Shown here: one piece after another, positions 29,848 to 38,894 of the stretch
Layout of the letters: each line of letters begins with the position of its first letter
How positions within the stretch are numbered: position 1 is the stretch's first letter
From: Hydrogenothermaceae bacterium
GTDB taxonomy: Bacteria; Aquificota; Aquificia; Aquificales; Hydrogenothermaceae
Direction of reading: 5' to 3'
Assembly (NCBI GenBank): GCA_026418455.1
Contig: JAOABH010000004.1
Span: 620,001-684,000 of the forward strand
Length of the DNA: 64,000 nucleotides
Made by a program: the position numbers and the translations under genes
The notes under the pieces: generated by a model
Seen by the model: the letters and a program-made list of their open reading frames with translations, nothing else
Database searches by the model: none
What the model was told of the DNA's origin: nothing

Positions 29848-31008
29848 TTACAGAGCTGGCTTTTGAGGTTTAACCAAAAATTTGGAAATCTTTGGAGCAT
29901 ATTGAGCAAACAGTATACCCGTTATTGCCATAATTAGTATATACACACCAAAGAAAGGCGAAAAATTAGCGGGTGATAGCTTAGATATAACTATGGAAAA
30001 CTCTCCTCTGTTGATAATAGAAAATCCGGCCGTCATAGATGCTCTCTTTGATAGTCCGTAAAACTTTCCTCCTATATATCCAGTTAAAAACTTTCCAATC
30101 ATAGATAGAACAACAATTACAAAAATCATAACAATGGACTTAATATCCAGAAGGGATTTATCTATAACTATATTGGCGCCGAATAAGAAGAAAAATATTG
30201 CAACTGCAAGCTCTTTTATAGAGAACATACTCTTTTCCACATCATGTGATTTTCCCGTTTCTGATATAATCATACCCATTAAAAAAGCCCCGATAGCTTC
30301 CGATAAACCAATAGCCTGTGTAAATCCGGCAAAAACTATAAGCCCTCCGAATGCAAAGAGAATAAATAGGTCTTCGTTTATAAATTTATCAATAAAGTTA
30401 GATAACTTATCACGAAACAGCATAACTATAAGATAAACCATAGAGAATACAGCAATTATCTTGAAAGCCATAATACCAAACATAACGGGAGTTAACTCTC
30501 CTCCTGTCATGATACCAGCAAGAACAGCAAGCATAATAGGAGCCACAATATCTTCAAACACCATAAGTCCTAATATCATCTCTGTTTCAGGATTTGCAAT
30601 CCTCTTATTATCTGCAATAACCTTTGTTGTGATAGCGGAAGAGGAAGCATAGGCAACAGCTCCACCTAAAAAAGATATAAGCCAGCTAAAACCCATCAAT
30701 TTAAGAACCGCAAAGATAACAAAAAAGTTAAAAAAGATGTCCAGTAATCCAACAGTCCAGATTCTCTTGGCAGTGGAAACGGCTCTAACTATATTAAATT
30801 CAAGTCCAAGGTAGAAGAATAGTAAAACAATACCAAGCTCACTAAATCTCTCTATCGTTTCATCTTCATGTATAAATTTACCTAGTAAAATACCTATTAT
30901 TATGTAGAATATAGCTGTAGGAAGTTTAAAAACCTTTCCGATATATCCAGCTGTAAAAAGAGCAAGATTAAGCAGCCCAAACTCAAGAAGAAAAGGTATA
31001 TCTATCAT
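29848..31008 (-). CDS. Cation:proton antiporter, CPA2 (KefB-like) family
   Basis: This inner-membrane Na+/H+ or K+/H+ antiporter has 386 aa and 11-13 TM segments. The N-terminus is FLLEFGLLNLALFTAGYIGKVFKLP, with a repeated membrane-hairpin pattern and conserved stretches GAVAYASSSAITTKVI, MVFEDIVAPIMLAVLAG and AIGAFLMGMIISETG. There is no attached TrkA domain. That function is supplied by the upstream gene, which overlaps by ATGA. The ion specificity is not readable. Confidence 0.85.
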   Translation of the reverse strand: MIDIPFLLEFGLLNLALFTAGYIGKVFKLPTAIFYIIIGILLGKFIHEDETIERFSELGIVLLFFYLGLEFNIVRAVSTAKRIWTVGLLDIFFNFFVIFAVLKLMGFSWLISFLGGAVAYASSSAITTKVIADNKRIANPETEMILGLMVFEDIVAPIMLAVLAGIMTGGELTPVMFGIMAFKIIAVFSMVYLIVMLFRDKLSNFIDKFINEDLFILFAFGGLIVFAGFTQAIGLSEAIGAFLMGMIISETGKSHDVEKSMFSIKELAVAIFFFLFGANIVIDKSLLDIKSIVMIFVIVVLSMIGKFLTGYIGGKFYGLSKRASMTAGFSIINRGEFSIVISKLSPANFSPFFGVYILIMAITGILFAQYAPKISKFLVKPQKPAL

Positions 31009-31502
31009 CTTGGCTCACAAGCAGGGTAAAAAATCTGGAAAAACTTTTCTATCTGTTCCTTGTTTCCCACTATCACAAGTGTATCTCCCTCTTTTATAAC
31101 TTCCTCCGGTAGAGGATTCGTTATCGTTTGGTTTTCTCTCAATATAGAGACAACAGTAACTCCAGTCTTTTTTCTAATCTCAAGGTCTTTTATAGATCTG
31201 TTTACCAGTGGAGATGATTTATCCACATTAACCCACTCTATGACTAAGTTTTTCATAAACATCTCTTTTTCTTCCTGTCCTTCCGGTTTAAAGTAAGTTC
31301 CCATCAGAATAGAACCAAGTTGATTAGCTTCCTCCTCATTTAAAACAAAAGAGCAAACCGGCTCATCAAAATCATCTTTACTGAAAAAATATATCTCTCT
31401 TTTCCCGGAGATATGTATTATCACACTTATCTTCTCTTTATCTGCTGTAATAACCGAAAATTTTTTACCAATTCCCGGAAGGTCTGTCTCTTTAAACTTC
31501 AT
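31005..31502 (-). CDS. Regulatory subunit of the antiporter, RCK_C/TrkA-C domain
   Basis: This is a soluble 165-aa protein. Residues 1 to about 75 form an N-terminal beta-rich domain (KFKETDLPGIGKKFSVIT, the KhtT/YhaT-type start). Residues 85-165 form an RCK_C ligand-binding domain (VNRSIKDLEIRKKTGVTVVSILREN...EEVIKEGDTLVIVGNKEQIEKF). Proteins of this type gate CPA2 antiporters in response to nucleotides. It overlaps the antiporter gene by 4 bp, so the two are almost surely a complex. A TATAAT (31544-31539) with a weak -35 lies upstream. The SD is GAGGTGAT. Confidence 0.85.
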   Translation of the reverse strand: MKFKETDLPGIGKKFSVITADKEKISVIIHISGKREIYFFSKDDFDEPVCSFVLNEEEANQLGSILMGTYFKPEGQEEKEMFMKNLVIEWVNVDKSSPLVNRSIKDLEIRKKTGVTVVSILRENQTITNPLPEEVIKEGDTLVIVGNKEQIEKFFQIFYPACEPR

Positions 31503-31593
31503 CTTTTATCACCTCAAAAATGAAAAATTTGTGATTAAATTATATAGAATTTTTGACGAATAAGAAAATAGTGCATTTAGGAGGAAAGTGAGG

Positions 31594-32877
31594 ATGAAAG
31601 TTGCGATTATATCCTTTGATCTTAAGTATGTAGAAGATCTGAAGAAAAAATTAGAAAACATAGAGATTGTAACTTACGGTGATACAGTTTCTTTCTTAAA
31701 AGATATAGAGAACACTAAACCTGAATTGATAATCTACGACACTACATCCGGAATATTTGCGGAAGATGACCTCAAATATCTTTTAATGAAAGGTGTAATA
31801 GAAGATGGGAAAATATTCGGGCTAATATCCCCGGAAAATCCTATTGATATAGCCCAGTTCTTCGGGAAAGTTAAATTTTTCCATAAGTTTGATCAAATTA
31901 ACGATCTGATATTAGAACTAAACATGGTTAAACCGACAGAAGTAAGCCTGCCCGTAGAGGAGTTAATAAAGGAACCTACGAACTTAAACTTTGAAGAAAA
32001 AATTGAAGAGATATCACATTCTGAGGAGTTATCAGACTTAGAGTTTTTAACAAAAAATCCGGATATTCAGGAGGAACTCATCGAGTATAACGATATTGCA
32101 ACTCAAGATATAACAGTTGCAGAGACCCCTTTTGAGATTGAGTTTAACGAAATACCACAACAGGAGACAGCCGTAAATATTCCTTCCAGTTTAGAGCTTG
32201 AATTCAATGATTTATCACTGCAAAGTGAAGATTTAGGTTTAAAGATAGAGGAAGAAAAAGCTCAATCTACAGAAATTGTAGAATTCGAGCAGATTCCTGA
32301 AATGGAGAGTCTTACTCAGATGGAGTCTATAAATGAAATTGATATATCTCCAAGTTTAGAGGAAGATTTAAAATTAACTCAAGAACTTGAAGTTTTAGAG
32401 CAACTTGTAACTCCTACTATAAAACCAGTAGAAGAATCTATAGAGGAAACAAAAGAAAGTCCTTTAATAGAGGAGAGGAATACTACCACACTAAAAGATT
32501 TAATGTCTTCTAAAAAGGAAGAATTACCTTTAGAAAAACTTACAACAGGAGGAGAAAATATGATAGCGAACTTCAACATCCAGATCTCAGACGAGGAGAT
32601 AAAAAATCTGGCTCTACATATGGCAAGAGATTTTCTCGAAAAAGACCCTGCTATGGAGAAGATAGTTGACCATCTACAGATAGACTTCCAAGAAGAGACA
32701 AGAAAAGAGCTAGAAGATCTAAAATTGGAACTCAGAGAAAAACTAAGACAGGAAGCAGAAAAGTTGATGTCGGAAGAGATAGAGAGATTGATAAAAGAAG
32801 AACTAAAAGAATATGTGGCAGAGATCACAGCAAGGATAGTCAAAGAAAAGATGGATCAGATATTCAAAACCTCTTAG
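31594..32877 (+). CDS. Pseudo-receiver protein with acidic linker and C-terminal coiled coil, function unknown
   Basis: This protein has 427 aa. Residues 1 to about 112 resemble a CheY-like fold (KVAIISFDLKYVEDLKKKL, PELIIYDTTSG, GKIFGLISPE, KFFHKFDQINDLI). The phospho-Asp position lies in 'IIYDTTS' and the usual acidic N-terminal pocket is poor, so it may be a degenerate receiver. Residues about 115-320 are very acidic and low complexity, with loosely repeated EIEFNE/ELEFND units. Residues about 325-427 are charged helices likely to form a coiled coil. The track GTG lies 3 nt from AGGAGG, so the ATG at 31594 (9 nt) is used. The gene is monocistronic and overlaps the convergent gene by 14 bp. 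Confidence 0.7.
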   Translation: MKVAIISFDLKYVEDLKKKLENIEIVTYGDTVSFLKDIENTKPELIIYDTTSGIFAEDDLKYLLMKGVIEDGKIFGLISPENPIDIAQFFGKVKFFHKFDQINDLILELNMVKPTEVSLPVEELIKEPTNLNFEEKIEEISHSEELSDLEFLTKNPDIQEELIEYNDIATQDITVAETPFEIEFNEIPQQETAVNIPSSLELEFNDLSLQSEDLGLKIEEEKAQSTEIVEFEQIPEMESLTQMESINEIDISPSLEEDLKLTQELEVLEQLVTPTIKPVEESIEETKESPLIEERNTTTLKDLMSSKKEELPLEKLTTGGENMIANFNIQISDEEIKNLALHMARDFLEKDPAMEKIVDHLQIDFQEETRKELEDLKLELREKLRQEAEKLMSEEIERLIKEELKEYVAEITARIVKEKMDQIFKTS

Positions 32878-33733
32878 TAAAGATATACGTTAAGAAAGCA
32901 AGAATAGAAGAGGAAAACAGTATAAATGTATGTGTATATAATGCGGAAAGGAGGGCAGTATCTCTACTAACACCTAAAACTAAAAGGGATCCTGCAAAAC
33001 CAGATTCATAAGTTCCTATTCCTGCTATACCGTGAATAGGTAGTACTGTGGTTAGATCTCCGGCAGAAAAAGCTAAGAAAGCTTGTGATATTGATAGTTC
33101 TATCTGTAATGGAAGAACAAAGTAGAATGCAGAAAATTTAAATAAAAGAGTTAACACAGACAGAATATATATATTAAGAAGATTTTTTACTTTCAATTTA
33201 CTATGGTAATCTACTATCTCCTGATGTTTAATTTTCTTTATCAAAAAAGAAAAAGGTACAAAAAGGAAAGGAGAGAGAAAAAAAACTAAAAACCCCAAAA
33301 GTATATTTCCCTTATACAGGAAATAAAACAGACCAAAGAACCCCAGCAGTGATAGCCCATCAAAAGCTCTTGTAGTTATAAAACTGACTGTTGTCTGAGT
33401 TAGACTTATCCCCTCTCTTTTCAACATATAGAAAAAGGATAACTCCCCAACCCTGAAAGGTAGTATTATATTAAAGAATGTGTTGAAAACAGTTATCTTA
33501 AATAACTTACCAAACTCCTTTATATCTAATGTTAAGCTCCAACGTATTGACCTAACTATATAACTGAAAGTGTATAGTACAAACCCTATTATCAAATGGA
33601 TTAAGCTTAAACTTTGAAAAAGTAATATAAATTTTTCAAAACCTACATATGTTTCAAATAGATACAGAAAAATCCCAGTTACAACTAAGGAGACAAAAAG
33701 CTGAAAAGCTTTCTTTTTATCAATCTTTACCAT
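32864..33733 (-). CDS. Flippase-like/lysylphosphatidylglycerol synthase TM-region membrane protein
   Basis: This is a polytopic membrane protein of 289 aa with about 7-8 TM segments. It belongs to the LPG_synthase_TM (UPF0104) family: LYLFETYVGFEKF, SYIVRSIRWSLTL, NIILPFRVGELSFFYMLKREG, and the final AFSAGDLTTVLPIHGIAGIGTYESGFAGSLLVLG. No catalytic C-terminal domain is attached. Such proteins often sit next to polyprenyl-phosphate glycosyltransferases, as here (14-bp overlap with the GT2 gene), and may move the lipid-linked sugar. Its 3' end overlaps the convergent pseudo-receiver gene by 14 bp. Confidence 0.8.
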   Translation of the reverse strand: MVKIDKKKAFQLFVSLVVTGIFLYLFETYVGFEKFILLFQSLSLIHLIIGFVLYTFSYIVRSIRWSLTLDIKEFGKLFKITVFNTFFNIILPFRVGELSFFYMLKREGISLTQTTVSFITTRAFDGLSLLGFFGLFYFLYKGNILLGFLVFFLSPFLFVPFSFLIKKIKHQEIVDYHSKLKVKNLLNIYILSVLTLLFKFSAFYFVLPLQIELSISQAFLAFSAGDLTTVLPIHGIAGIGTYESGFAGSLLVLGVSRDTALLSALYTHTFILFSSSILAFLTYIFTKRF

Positions 33734-34691
33734 TAACTATTTCTTTAATGATATAAGGTCTCTTACCCTGAGACTCATAGTATGTTCTTGTTATAAGCTC
33801 AGCTATTATACCTGTAGATATAAGTTGAATACCTGTTATAAATAGAAGCATACCAAAAGTAAGTAAAGGTCTATCTCCTATAGATACACCAAAACATAAC
33901 TTTTCACAGGAAAGATATAGCATTATTAAAAATCCCAAAAAAGACAGTAAAAACCCTATTCCACCGAAAACCCTAAGTGGTTTAGTCCTATAATCAAGTA
34001 AAAATTTTACCAATACAAGGTCTAATATAACTTTAAAAGTTCTTGATATACCATATTTTGATTTTCCATATATACGGGGATGATGTTTAACCGGAATCTC
34101 TATTACTTTAGCTCCCAGTGGTTTAGCAAGAGCTGGTAAAAATCTGTGCATCTCTCCATAGAAATCTAAATTTTTTGCGATCTCCGATCTGTAAGCTTTA
34201 AGAGAACATCCATAGTCGTGTAGATAAACTCCTGTTACTTTTGAAATTAACCAGTTAGCTATTCTGGAAGGTAAAGTCCTACTTATAAAAGCATCTTTTC
34301 TATCTTTTCTCCAACCACTAACTATATCGTAACCTTCTTCTATTTTCTGTAGTAGCTTAGGTATATCCTCAGGGTCATTCTGGAGATCTCCATCCATTGT
34401 GATGATAACATCTCCTTTAGCAACCTCAAAACCGGCAGACATTGCTGCTGTTTGGCCAAAATTTCTTCTAAAATTAACCCCTACAACAGCACTATCTTTT
34501 TCTGCCAACTCTTTTATTATCTCCCAAGATCTATCTTTACTACCATCATTGACAAAAACTATCTCATAACTTTTACCTTCCTTTTCTCTTAAATCTTCTA
34601 AAACAGATTTTAACTTTTGATAAAGTATAGGTAAATTTTCCTCTTCATTATATATAGGTATAACTACAGATATATCAACTTTCTCCGCCAC
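33720..34691 (-). CDS. Family 2 glycosyltransferase, polyprenyl-phosphate sugar transferase type
   Basis: This is a DPM1/ArnC/GtrB-like enzyme of 323 aa from the chosen start. The GT-A domain has SVVIPIYNEEENLPILYQKL, VFVNDGSKDRS, MDGDLQNDPEDIPKLLQKI and SGWRKDRKD. Two C-terminal TM helices follow (about 232-252 and 270-295). It would load a sugar on undecaprenyl phosphate for transfer to lipid A, glycan or protein on the outer leaflet. The track TTG is only 1-2 nt from AGAGG. GTG at 34691 has 7-nt spacing and is preferred. It is followed by the flippase-like membrane protein. Confidence 0.9.
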   Translation of the reverse strand: MAEKVDISVVIPIYNEEENLPILYQKLKSVLEDLREKEGKSYEIVFVNDGSKDRSWEIIKELAEKDSAVVGVNFRRNFGQTAAMSAGFEVAKGDVIITMDGDLQNDPEDIPKLLQKIEEGYDIVSGWRKDRKDAFISRTLPSRIANWLISKVTGVYLHDYGCSLKAYRSEIAKNLDFYGEMHRFLPALAKPLGAKVIEIPVKHHPRIYGKSKYGISRTFKVILDLVLVKFLLDYRTKPLRVFGGIGFLLSFLGFLIMLYLSCEKLCFGVSIGDRPLLTFGMLLFITGIQLISTGIIAELITRTYYESQGKRPYIIKEIVNGKD

Positions 34692-34701
34692 TATCAAACC
34701 T

Positions 34702-35553
34702 CTACTTTCTTAATAAATCTTTCAAAACATTTTCAGAGTTATCTCTCCTCTCTCTTAAACCTTCCGTTTTACCTTCCGCTATGTTTATAAGCAAATTCTT
34801 TATCTCATTTTTCATAGGGTCTTTATCACTTACAACTTTTAAAGCTTTTTCGAGATAGTATTTTGCTAACTCCTTTTCTCCCAAGATGATGTAAATTTTT
34901 CCTATTTTGTAATAAATTTCTCCGGAGTTATATCCTAAGTTTATGGCTTTGAGATAGTATAATAAGGCTGTTTTAAGAAATTCTCTGCTACCTGTCTGAC
35001 TGTACTTTTCATAATAGTGATCTCCTAATACAATATAGGCATCAACAAAGTTTGAGTTATACATAAGGGATTTGTTGATATTCTCTAAAAAGAGAGTTTC
35101 ATTACCGAGGTTTCTATATATCAAACCTAGATTATAGTATGCTCTGTCTTTTTTAGAGTATGTTGGATTTGATATTGCTTTTTCAAGGTAAGATATGGCT
35201 TCTTTTTCTCTTGAAGTCATTGCATACAAAACTCCCAGATTAGTAAGAAGCTCCGGATTATCTGGATATCTACTCAATCCTTCCTTAAATATCTCCTCTG
35301 CCTTTTTGTATTCTCCAGAAAATTGGTATGCAAGTGCAAGAGCATTGTAGCTTTCAGGAGTTTTATAACTTTTTATGGCTTCCAGAAGGTATGCTATAGC
35401 CTGGGCATTGTTTCCTGTATTTAAAGAAGAGATACCCATCTCATAGTAGAATTTTCCGTCCTGTTTTTCCTGTGTATCATAACTTGACTGTGGTGCACTA
35501 CAGGAATATAGAAGAGAGCTTATTAATATTGTAGAAAAAATTAACTTTTTCAT
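34702..35553 (-). CDS. TPR-repeat lipoprotein
   Basis: This is a predicted envelope lipoprotein of 283 aa from MKKLIFSTIL, with lipobox SLLYSC and the lipidated Cys near residue 18. The rest is about six TPR hairpins (GKFYYEMGISSLNTGNNAQAIAYL, ESYNALALAYQFSGEYKKAEEIF, PELLTNLGVLYAMTSREKEAISYL, and further copies), ending in a basic tail. The track start 24 bp earlier gives an unusually long n-region and overlaps the response regulator. TATAAT lies just upstream of the ATG used here. It resembles PilF-type TPR lipoproteins in layout, but no specific function can be assigned. Confidence 0.8.
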   Translation of the reverse strand: MKKLIFSTILISSLLYSCSAPQSSYDTQEKQDGKFYYEMGISSLNTGNNAQAIAYLLEAIKSYKTPESYNALALAYQFSGEYKKAEEIFKEGLSRYPDNPELLTNLGVLYAMTSREKEAISYLEKAISNPTYSKKDRAYYNLGLIYRNLGNETLFLENINKSLMYNSNFVDAYIVLGDHYYEKYSQTGSREFLKTALLYYLKAINLGYNSGEIYYKIGKIYIILGEKELAKYYLEKALKVVSDKDPMKNEIKNLLINIAEGKTEGLRERRDNSENVLKDLLRK

Positions 35554-35566
35554 AATCTTTATTATA

Positions 35567-36949
35567 TCAGATTTCATCTTCTTTAATTTCTATCTCTAAC
35601 TCTTTTATCTTCCGGGCTATTGTATTTCTATGGAGACCAAGTAATTTTGCAGCTTCCGAGATGTTCCCCTCTGTAAATTTTATTGCCTCTTTTATGAGGA
35701 TATATTCTGCCTCTTCTATAAGTTTTATGTATATATTTTTTCTCTTTCTGGTAAGGAATTTTTTAACTTCAATCTCAAATCCCTTTTTCCAGTCAAAACT
35801 TTTCTCCTCTTCTCCCTTTATATTTGCCGGAAGTAAATCTGGAGTTATAGGTCTATCTCTGTAAGTTGTTATAAGTTTAAAAACTAGATTTTTTAACTCC
35901 CTAACATTACCCGGATAAGAGTAGTTCATCAAAAATTTCATAGATTCTTGTGTAAATCCACCAGACTTTAATCCAAGCTGTGATAGAGCACGTTTAGTAA
36001 ATAGATTCACTAAATCTGGAATATCTTCTTTTCTTTCCTTTAAAGTAGGAAGATGGATTTCAAAGACAGATATACGATAAAATAGATCTTCTCTAAATTT
36101 TCCTTCAGCTATTAATTTTATAAGATCTTTATTTGTAGCAGCAACTATTCTGACATCTATCTTTAAAGGTTTTTTACTTCCTACTGGAACAATCTCCATC
36201 TCTTGGATTGCCCTAAGTAGTTTTCCCTGGACTTCTAAAGGCATCTCTCCTATCTCATCAAGGAAAAGTGTCCCACCGTTTGCTTGCAGAAACTTACCTT
36301 CCTTACTTTTATCTGCACCTGTAAAAGCTCCTTTCTCATAACCAAAAAGCTCACTTTCAACAAGTCCTATAGGTACAGCTGCCATATTTATAGCTATAAA
36401 AGGTTTATCTGATCTATTTGAAAAGTTATGTATAAGATTTGCTATTACTTCCTTACCAGTACCACTTTCTCCAGTTATAAGAACAGGCTCTTTTGAAGCG
36501 GCAGCTCTACCTACAAGTTTTAACACTTCTTTCATTGCAGGACTATTTGCTACCACTTCTTCTTTTGGTATGGAAGATATAACCTTCAGCCTTAAGCTCT
36601 GTTTTATCTCATTTACAACATTTTTTATTCTCTCTATATCAAAAGGTTTTGTTATATAGTCATATGCTCCAAGTTTCATAGCCTCTATTATGTATCTATG
36701 TTCTGTATGTCCTGACACAACTACCACATAAGGTCTAAAATCCAAACTGTTAATCTTTTTAAGTATATCAAGCCCATCTGCATTTTTAAGTCCTATATCT
36801 AAAAGTATAAAGTCTGGCTTCTCCTGTTGTATTATTTCAATCGGGTTTTCTGAACCATCAAAATCAAGGACATCTACAGACTCTTTCAAAAGAATTCTCT
36901 TAAGAACGGTTCTTACAGTTTTCTCATCTTCAAAAATGATAGCTTTCAT
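35567..36949 (-). CDS. Sigma-54-dependent response regulator, NtrC family
   Basis: This is a 460-aa transcription activator. The receiver domain (1 to about 120) has acidic FEDE, phospho-Asp in DFILLDIGLKN (about residue 51) and Lys in YDYITKPFD. The AAA+ core (about 140-370) has Walker A GESGTGKEV, the sigma-54 contact loop ESELFGYEKGAFTGAD, and Walker B GGTLFLDEIGEMP. A C-terminal Fis-type HTH (EAAKLLGLHRNTIARKIKEL) completes it. The track GTG lies inside the SD AGGTGA, so the ATG 9 bp downstream is used. Its cognate kinase is immediately upstream. The presence of GAFTGA implies an RpoN elsewhere in the genome. Confidence 0.94.
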   Translation of the reverse strand: MKAIIFEDEKTVRTVLKRILLKESVDVLDFDGSENPIEIIQQEKPDFILLDIGLKNADGLDILKKINSLDFRPYVVVVSGHTEHRYIIEAMKLGAYDYITKPFDIERIKNVVNEIKQSLRLKVISSIPKEEVVANSPAMKEVLKLVGRAAASKEPVLITGESGTGKEVIANLIHNFSNRSDKPFIAINMAAVPIGLVESELFGYEKGAFTGADKSKEGKFLQANGGTLFLDEIGEMPLEVQGKLLRAIQEMEIVPVGSKKPLKIDVRIVAATNKDLIKLIAEGKFREDLFYRISVFEIHLPTLKERKEDIPDLVNLFTKRALSQLGLKSGGFTQESMKFLMNYSYPGNVRELKNLVFKLITTYRDRPITPDLLPANIKGEEEKSFDWKKGFEIEVKKFLTRKRKNIYIKLIEEAEYILIKEAIKFTEGNISEAAKLLGLHRNTIARKIKELEIEIKEDEI

Positions 36950-36954
36950 AATAT

Positions 36955-37926
36955 TCACCTAATCGGAAGTAGTATTTCAAAAGTTGAGTTACCAATATAT
37001 CTCAATATTCCTCCGTGGGATTTAACTATATTAAAGGCGTTAGAAAGTCCAACTCCTGTTCCTCCTTCTTTTGTGGAGAAAAACGGTAAAAATATTTTAT
37101 CAATTATATCCTCTGGAACTCCTTTACCAGAATCTTTTATCCTTATATATATTTTATCTCTTCTGGGAGAATATATCATATCATCAGATATACCTGTTTC
37201 TATAATTATCTCTCCTTCTGAATTTATTGCATCTACACTATTTTGAATTAAATTTTCCAAAACTCTCAAAAAATAATCTTCATCTATCGGTATATCCGGA
37301 AGACTTGGATCGTATAATCTTTTTATCTTTACTGTAGGATAAATTGTTTCATATCTGATTACCGTTTTATCTATGATTTTATGTATATTTTCGTTTCTAA
37401 GAACAAGGTTAAGAGGTCTTGTCAAACTCGTAACCTCTTTTAAAAACCTCTCTATCCTACCTATATCATTTATAATATCATCTATCATCTCAATTTCAGA
37501 CGGATTTTCTTTAAAATATTGAGCGGCAGCTTTTATTCCCGATATAGGTCCTTTAAGGTCGTGGAATAGTTCTGCCAACAGTTTTGAGAAAATCTGTATC
37601 TTACCTTCTTTTTTTAAATCTTCTTCAAGTTTTATATACCTTGTTATATCTCTTATAACAACGATAATACTATCTCTGTATATATAACCATCAATCTCCA
37701 AATCTTTATCCTTAAATCTTCTGTACATACCTTTTATGTTAAAACCTTCAGATATGTATCTGCTTTTTAAAACATCTTTTAATAAGGCTTCTAGAGATTG
37801 GACACCACTTAAAGAAGCGAAATTTTTAGCTTCTTGATTTTCAAACAGAATTTTACCTTCTTTTGATATTATGACAACCGGATCTGTAATACTTTCTAAA
37901 ATTTCTTCACAGTTTAAAATGTTCAT
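36955..37926 (-). CDS. PAS-domain sensor histidine kinase, NtrB-like
   Basis: This is a soluble kinase of 323 aa. The N-terminal PAS domain (about 8-110: ILESITDPVVIISKEGKILFENQEAKNF) is followed by the dimerisation H-box LLAELFHDLKGPISGIKAAAQYF (phospho-His near 135). The HATPase domain carries an N-box (ENLIQNSVDAIN), DSGKGVPEDI and FFSTKEGGTGVGLSNAF. No TM helix is seen, so it senses a cytoplasmic cue. ATGA overlaps on both sides couple it to the glycosyltransferase upstream and the NtrC-type regulator downstream. Confidence 0.92.
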   Translation of the reverse strand: MNILNCEEILESITDPVVIISKEGKILFENQEAKNFASLSGVQSLEALLKDVLKSRYISEGFNIKGMYRRFKDKDLEIDGYIYRDSIIVVIRDITRYIKLEEDLKKEGKIQIFSKLLAELFHDLKGPISGIKAAAQYFKENPSEIEMIDDIINDIGRIERFLKEVTSLTRPLNLVLRNENIHKIIDKTVIRYETIYPTVKIKRLYDPSLPDIPIDEDYFLRVLENLIQNSVDAINSEGEIIIETGISDDMIYSPRRDKIYIRIKDSGKGVPEDIIDKIFLPFFSTKEGGTGVGLSNAFNIVKSHGGILRYIGNSTFEILLPIR

Positions 37927-38894
37927 TCTATCAACTTTAAAGCTTTTTCTACAACTTCTTCTGGCTGTATAGATGTAAGACAGAGTAAATCTTTTCTCTT
38001 ACATTCACCTTTACCATGTATATCACACGGTTGACATTCTATATTTTTAACTATATAAGAACCTTCATCTTCCAAGGGTGCAAAGCCAAAAGCTGGATGA
38101 GTAGCTCCATACAACATCAAAACGGGAACTCCGGTAGCTCTTGACATATGGGCAACAGCAGAATCGTTACTTACTGTAATTAATCCTTTTGAAATCACAG
38201 CAATACTCTCCCGTAGAGATAACTTTCCTCTTAAATCAACAACATCAGTAGGATAGAGATTTTTATCCATCTCTTTATCCTCTTTTGAACCTATTAATAC
38301 AATATCATAACCTTTTTTTAAAAAGATATCTGCCACTTTGTTATAAAATGGATACATTTTGTTTCTATACCTTGCTCCTGTCCCTAAGGTTATAAATCTA
38401 TCAGGAAGAAAGGGGCTAACTTTTTCAACTTCTTCACTTTTTAACACTATCTTCGGTCTATAATTATCAACTTCCTTTATACCTAAATTGTTTAGAACTT
38501 TAAGGTAAGATTTAACAACATTAAAATTTTCATCTAAAATTTTCAATCTTCTCTTAATAGAATTCTTGTTATATCTATAAACTTTTCCTATTGTAAAACT
38601 ACTTATAATAAAACTTCTAAAATTTTTATGTAAATCTATAACATAATCGTATTCATCAAGGGATTTTGCAAATCTAACTAAATCCATTAGAGATTTAACA
38701 TCTTTTTTATCTAAGCCAATAACTTTATTAACTCTAAAATCTCCAACAAAAAGAGTATCAAAAGGCTTAAATGTTAGGAAATCTACCGTATAACCCCTTT
38801 CATAAAGTGGTTGCAAAACTACAGACGAGAGTATAACATCTCCTAAGGAAGAAAGCCGAATAACAAGAACTTTCTTTAAAGCATCTGCTTTAAT
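37923..38894 (-). CDS. Family 9 glycosyltransferase (heptosyltransferase-like), apparent ATT start
   Basis: This is an ADP-heptose:LPS heptosyltransferase-type GT-B enzyme, cytoplasmic face. The C-terminal half is classic: KKGYDIVLIGSKEDKEM, LRESIAVISKGLITVSNDSAVAHMSRATGVPVLMLYGATHP. The track starts at TTG 38816, which would delete the first Rossmann strand. Upstream in the same frame lies KKVLVIRLSSLGDVILSSVV, the standard GT9 N-terminus, with no ATG/GTG/TTG before the in-frame stop. The only plausible initiator is ATT at 38894-38892, 10 nt after AAGGAGG. The gene overlaps the end of the TPR gene. About 323 aa from ATT. Confidence 0.8.
   Translation of the reverse strand: MKADALKKVLVIRLSSLGDVILSSVVLQPLYERGYTVDFLTFKPFDTLFVGDFRVNKVIGLDKKDVKSLMDLVRFAKSLDEYDYVIDLHKNFRSFIISSFTIGKVYRYNKNSIKRRLKILDENFNVVKSYLKVLNNLGIKEVDNYRPKIVLKSEEVEKVSPFLPDRFITLGTGARYRNKMYPFYNKVADIFLKKGYDIVLIGSKEDKEMDKNLYPTDVVDLRGKLSLRESIAVISKGLITVSNDSAVAHMSRATGVPVLMLYGATHPAFGFAPLEDEGSYIVKNIECQPCDIHGKGECKRKDLLCLTSIQPEEVVEKALKLIE

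Noticed and set aside
32379-32843. 154-aa minus ORF opposite the pseudo-receiver gene
   Set aside because: Ser-rich mirror of the Glu/Lys-rich coding strand; it has no start signal and overlaps a real gene throughout.
38816-38894. Treating the family 9 glycosyltransferase as N-terminally truncated (pseudogene)
   Set aside because: The missing segment is present in frame immediately upstream; only a standard start codon is lacking.
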